NCBI GenBank assembly: GCA_965227935.1
Contig: CBDDGS010000055.1
Location: forward strand, 1,178,001 to 1,242,000
Length of the DNA: 64,000 bases
Origin: JAWPMT01 sp965227935
GTDB lineage: Bacteria > Bacteroidota > Bacteroidia > Cytophagales > Cyclobacteriaceae
Direction of reading: 5' to 3'
Positions within the stretch are counted from its first letter, which is position 1. Each line of letters begins with the position of its first letter. The notes under the pieces are model-generated. The model had not been told where the DNA came from. It made no database searches and saw only the letters and a program-made list of their open reading frames with translations. The translations under genes and the position numbers were made by a program. Of this stretch, positions 60,796 through 64,000 are shown piece by piece.

Positions 60796-63447
60796 CTACT
60801 CATATCGCAACGACTCCACCGGATTGATCCGCGAAGCACGCAATGCATGATACCCCACGGTAGCCATAGCCACGGCCAGTGTCACTGCCCCCGATAGGGC
60901 GAACGGCCATAGGGTAATGTCCACACGATAGGCAAACTGGTTGAGCCACTGCTCGAGGAGCTGGTAAGACAGCGGCACGGCGATCACAAAAGCGAGGCCG
61001 ATCAGCAGCGCAAACTCGCGAGAGAGCAGCACAAGGATCTGCTTCGAGGAGATACCGAGTACTTTGCGCACGCCGATCTCCTTCGTGCGCGTTTCCAGGT
61101 TGTGTGTGGCCAGGCCAAACAGCCCCAGGCAGGCGACGAGGATGGCCATGAAGGAAAACAGGAGGATGACGCTCGTCAGCTTGCGCTCTGTGGCGTAGGA
61201 GTCATTGAGGCGATTATCGAGGAAGAAGTAGTCAAACGGCCGGTTGGGGATAAACTGCTTCCACGTGGACTGCAGGTGATTGATGGCCTGCTGCATGTTG
61301 TTGCCGTCGACACGTACAGCGACGTACTTGATGAAGAGATTGAACGCCCGCGCTCGGGTGTTGATATGCAGCACAAAGGGGCGAATGGGATGGTGCTTAG
61401 AGACGAAGTTGTAGTCCTGCACCACGCCGATGATCTTGCCACGCACCCTGCCAAAGTGGTAGTCTTGACCGATCGCAGCCTCCGCAGATTCCCAACCGAC
61501 GGACCGAACCAACTCCTCGTTCACCACGAGAGCGATACTGTCATCGGTCGCCATGGTTTCGTCGTAAGTGCGCCCGGCGGCCATGGGGATGTCAAAGGTT
61601 TTCACGAAGTCGTGCCGGATATTGAATCGGGGGTAGGGCTTCGACCGCTCCATCTCGCCAAACTGATAGTTGGCCACTTGGTGCTTGGCACCGACGATCT
61701 CCTCCACGGCCGTCATTGAGATCACCGAGGCATCGTTGAGGGACTCGTCTTTGAAGTTTTCGTAGTGGTGCCCCATGGGTGTGCGGATGACGGGGATCAT
61801 TAGCACATGCTCCTGGTTGAATCCGAGGTCCTCGTTTTGCAGGTGTTGCAGCTGTAGGTTGGCCATTACGGTCCCGATGATGAGCATCATCGACACGGCA
61901 AACTGGAGGGTGACGAGCACCTTGCGGAAGTTGAACCCCCGGCTTCTGCCGACCTTGTTTTTCAGCACCTGCACCGTCTTAAAGGCGGAGAGCACAAAGG
62001 CAGGGTAGAAGCCGGCGAGGATGCCCAGGCCGAGGATGAGCGCCGAGAAGAGCGCCAGGTAAATGGGGCCGAAGAGGATCTCAAAGCTGATCGATTTCTC
62101 GGTCAGCAGATTGAACTGCGGGAGGGTGATCACCACCATTGCGATAGCCAATGCCACGGCGAGACCCACATAGATGATCGACTCAAATATGAATTGGGTG
62201 ATGAGCTGCGAGCGCTCGCTGCCGAGGGACTTGCGCACACCCACCTCCTTGGCGCGGTTGGTCGCCCGCGCCGTGCTGAGGTTGATAAAGTTGATGGCGG
62301 CGATGAGCAAGACAAAGAGGGCAATACCGCTGAAGATGTAGATGTTTTCGTAGCTGGAGTTGGCCTGGATCTCATAGTCCAGCTTGGACGTGAGATGGAT
62401 CTCGGTCAGCGGCTGCAGGTGCAGCGTGATGTCTTCGCGAACAAACTCCGGAAAGTACTTCTCCACAAAGTCTGGGAAGAGCGCCTCCAGATCGGCGGGG
62501 TCGGAGTTTTCTGCCACCTTGATGTACGTCCAGCAGGGATTCCAATACCAGTAGGGGTAGTAGCCCCCGTTGTAGAAAGTTTTGAGACTCGGGAAGGAGA
62601 TGAGGAAGTCAAACTGGAAGTGCGCGTTGAGAGGTGCATCCTCCAAGACGCCTTTCACGACATAGTTGTGCTCCCCCTGAAACTCGAGGATCTGCCCCAT
62701 GGGATCATCGTCTCCGAAGTACTTGCGGACCATGCTCCGCGTGATGAGGATGGAGTTGGGTTCGTCCAGGGCGGTGCCCGGATCGCCGACCAGCATTTCG
62801 AAGTCGAAGACATCAAAGAAAGTGCTGTCCGCAAAGAAGATCCGCGACTCGTTGTACTCCCTGTCCAACTGCCTATTGGCCAGTGCCAGTGTCGGCGACT
62901 GGAAGTTGAACAGGCGCACGACGCTCTCCACTTGTGACGGGAAATCACTGCGAAGGGTAGGACCGGTGGGGAAGGGGAGGCTGGCGGAGAACTCACCGAT
63001 GTCCTCGCTCTCAAACTTTTCGGTGACGCGGAAGATGCGGTCCGCTGCCTCGTGCTGGCGGTCGTAGCTCAGCTCGTCCTGCACATAGATGAATATGAGC
63101 AAGAAGCAGGCGAGCCCCAGTGCCAGTCCGAAGATGTTGATAAAGGAGTACAGTTTCTGACGGGCGATGTTGCGGAAGGCGATCTTCCAGTAATTCTTGA
63201 TCATGCCGATGGAGTTTGTTCGATAGCTACGCTGCCGCTTCAGCGAAAAAGGCCGAAAACAATCGAAGACGTTAGCGACAAAGAGCGTCTGCGCCCAGAG
63301 TTTGGGGTGCTTCTCGATCCGCTCGATGTACAGTTCGCGCAGGTCGCCTTCTAGGATCTCACGCTGCTGATCGTTGCAAAACCAGCCGAGCAAAGCCTCT
63401 GCCCATCTCGGGGGTAATGTCGGATTTCGTGTTTTTGACCTTCTCAC
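60796..63447 (-). CDS. FtsX/MacB-like ABC transporter permease with N-terminal prefix domain
   Basis: 883 residues, GTG start. N-terminal 75 residues (RWAEALLGWFCNDQQREILEGDL) are the permease-prefix domain seen on Bacteroidota FtsX-like proteins. Then helix (GLALGLACFLLIFIYV), a large periplasmic MacB-PCD-like domain, three helices (around ALFVLLIAAINFIN), a second periplasmic domain and a final FtsX module ending in ASRINPVESLRYE. It needs a separate ATPase not in the window. Likely exports or senses lipids, peptides or antibiotics. Confidence 0.9.
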   Translation of the reverse strand: MRRSKTRNPTLPPRWAEALLGWFCNDQQREILEGDLRELYIERIEKHPKLWAQTLFVANVFDCFRPFSLKRQRSYRTNSIGMIKNYWKIAFRNIARQKLYSFINIFGLALGLACFLLIFIYVQDELSYDRQHEAADRIFRVTEKFESEDIGEFSASLPFPTGPTLRSDFPSQVESVVRLFNFQSPTLALANRQLDREYNESRIFFADSTFFDVFDFEMLVGDPGTALDEPNSILITRSMVRKYFGDDDPMGQILEFQGEHNYVVKGVLEDAPLNAHFQFDFLISFPSLKTFYNGGYYPYWYWNPCWTYIKVAENSDPADLEALFPDFVEKYFPEFVREDITLHLQPLTEIHLTSKLDYEIQANSSYENIYIFSGIALFVLLIAAINFINLSTARATNRAKEVGVRKSLGSERSQLITQFIFESIIYVGLAVALAIAMVVITLPQFNLLTEKSISFEILFGPIYLALFSALILGLGILAGFYPAFVLSAFKTVQVLKNKVGRSRGFNFRKVLVTLQFAVSMMLIIGTVMANLQLQHLQNEDLGFNQEHVLMIPVIRTPMGHHYENFKDESLNDASVISMTAVEEIVGAKHQVANYQFGEMERSKPYPRFNIRHDFVKTFDIPMAAGRTYDETMATDDSIALVVNEELVRSVGWESAEAAIGQDYHFGRVRGKIIGVVQDYNFVSKHHPIRPFVLHINTRARAFNLFIKYVAVRVDGNNMQQAINHLQSTWKQFIPNRPFDYFFLDNRLNDSYATERKLTSVILLFSFMAILVACLGLFGLATHNLETRTKEIGVRKVLGISSKQILVLLSREFALLIGLAFVIAVPLSYQLLEQWLNQFAYRVDITLWPFALSGAVTLAVAMATVGYHALRASRINPVESLRYE

Positions 63448-63506
63448 GTTTGACAGCTAATAGCCTTTACGAACAAATCATGTATTAGTTTCCTAATTGT
63501 ATATTT

Positions 63507-64000
63507 TCATTCCTGCTTCAGTATCTCAGACGGATTGGTGGACTCTGCCTTCCATGCCTGGGAAATGAGCGTAATGCCCATGAGGACCACGATGACCACT
63601 AGGGCCACGACGAAGCTCAGCCCATTGATGGTGGTGTGATAAGCGTAGTTTTCCAGCCAGCGGCTCATGAGGATCCATACACTAGGCACGGCGATCACGG
63701 CGCCGGCGATCAGGACCAGCACGTACTCCCGGGCAAATAATTGGACGGTCGTTTGCATCGTGGCGCCCAGCACTTTGCGGATGGCCATTTCCTTCAGCCT
63801 CAGCTTCAAGGTGTAGGAGATCAGTCCCAGAAGACCAAGAAAGGCAATGGACAACGCCAGCATAGAAAAGAGCTTGATCAGCTGCAGCTGCTTCTCCTCG
63901 GCCTGGTACAAGGTGGCAAATTCCTGGTCGAGAAAAGTGACATCCATGGGAAATTCCGCGTACGACTGATTCCACGTGTTTTCTATCCGCTCGATCGTCT
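63507..64000 (-). CDS. FtsX-like permease, 3-prime part
   Basis: The frame is open to the window edge, beginning TIERIENTWNQSYAEFPMDV, so only the C-terminal 164 residues are seen: end of a periplasmic domain, then an FtsX helix triplet (LIKLFSMLALSIAFLGLLG, EYVLVLIAGAVIAVPS and FVVALVVIVVLMGITL) ending STNPSEILKQE. A tandem FtsX gene pair with the previous gene. Confidence 0.9.
   Translation of the reverse strand, partial: TIERIENTWNQSYAEFPMDVTFLDQEFATLYQAEEKQLQLIKLFSMLALSIAFLGLLGLISYTLKLRLKEMAIRKVLGATMQTTVQLFAREYVLVLIAGAVIAVPSVWILMSRWLENYAYHTTINGLSFVVALVVIVVLMGITLISQAWKAESTNPSEILKQE

Overview
The window looks like a Bacteroidota (Cytophagia-like) chromosome. Pointers are a subtilase with a C-terminal type IX secretion sorting domain, MacB/FtsX-type permeases with an N-terminal prefix domain, DUF6090-like membrane proteins, NIPSNAP, YARHG and DUF6122 proteins, AraC regulators with membrane N-termini, and many short Bacteroidota-style signal or lipoprotein leaders. 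No rRNA or tRNA was seen.

Layout. 0-30 kb is accessory and secretory: a vWA/DUF3520 protein (cut by the window edge), secreted alpha/beta hydrolases and beta-lactamase-fold hydrolases, two AraC regulators, an SDR oxidoreductase, three Cys-type sulfatases, MsrB, a very large S8 protease, DUF1349 and ICMT-like proteins. 29-46 kb is a run of mostly minus-strand small or hypothetical genes. They are separated by increasingly decayed copies of one long intergenic repeat. 46-58 kb is the same arrangement in well-preserved form. 58-59.2 kb holds a tyrosine recombinase. 59.2-60.8 kb holds a RelE-type toxin-antitoxin pair between copies of a second repeat family. 60.8-64 kb holds two FtsX-like permeases.

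Main discovery: 46.9-59.1 kb reads as an integron-like gene-cassette array. Each gene or toxin-antitoxin pair is followed by a 210-390 bp attC-like element. The bases next to GTT at one end of a cassette are the reverse complement of the bases next to AAC at its other end: six cassettes in a row, 8-10 bases each, with a different sequence in each cassette. This is the pattern left by circular cassettes inserted by site-specific recombination. Inside the repeats a distant inner stem covaries (CCTTGG/CCAAGG, CCTCGG/CCGAGG, CCATGG/CCATGG), which argues for a folded single-strand structure. The tyrosine recombinase sits at the well-preserved end in the same orientation as the cassettes. It has an extra N-terminal region and lacks the long insertion that marks canonical IntI, so this would be an integron-like system run by a non-IntI recombinase. 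Preservation of the repeats falls with distance from the recombinase.

Two 1312-bp IS110-family elements sit at exactly the same point of two attC-like elements (between ATT and GTT of the core). Upstream of each transposase is a legible bridge-RNA-like fold whose internal loop carries sequences matching both sides of the attC-like core, and a downstream 8-nt match to the element's own end. This gives a mechanistic reason for the insertion site.
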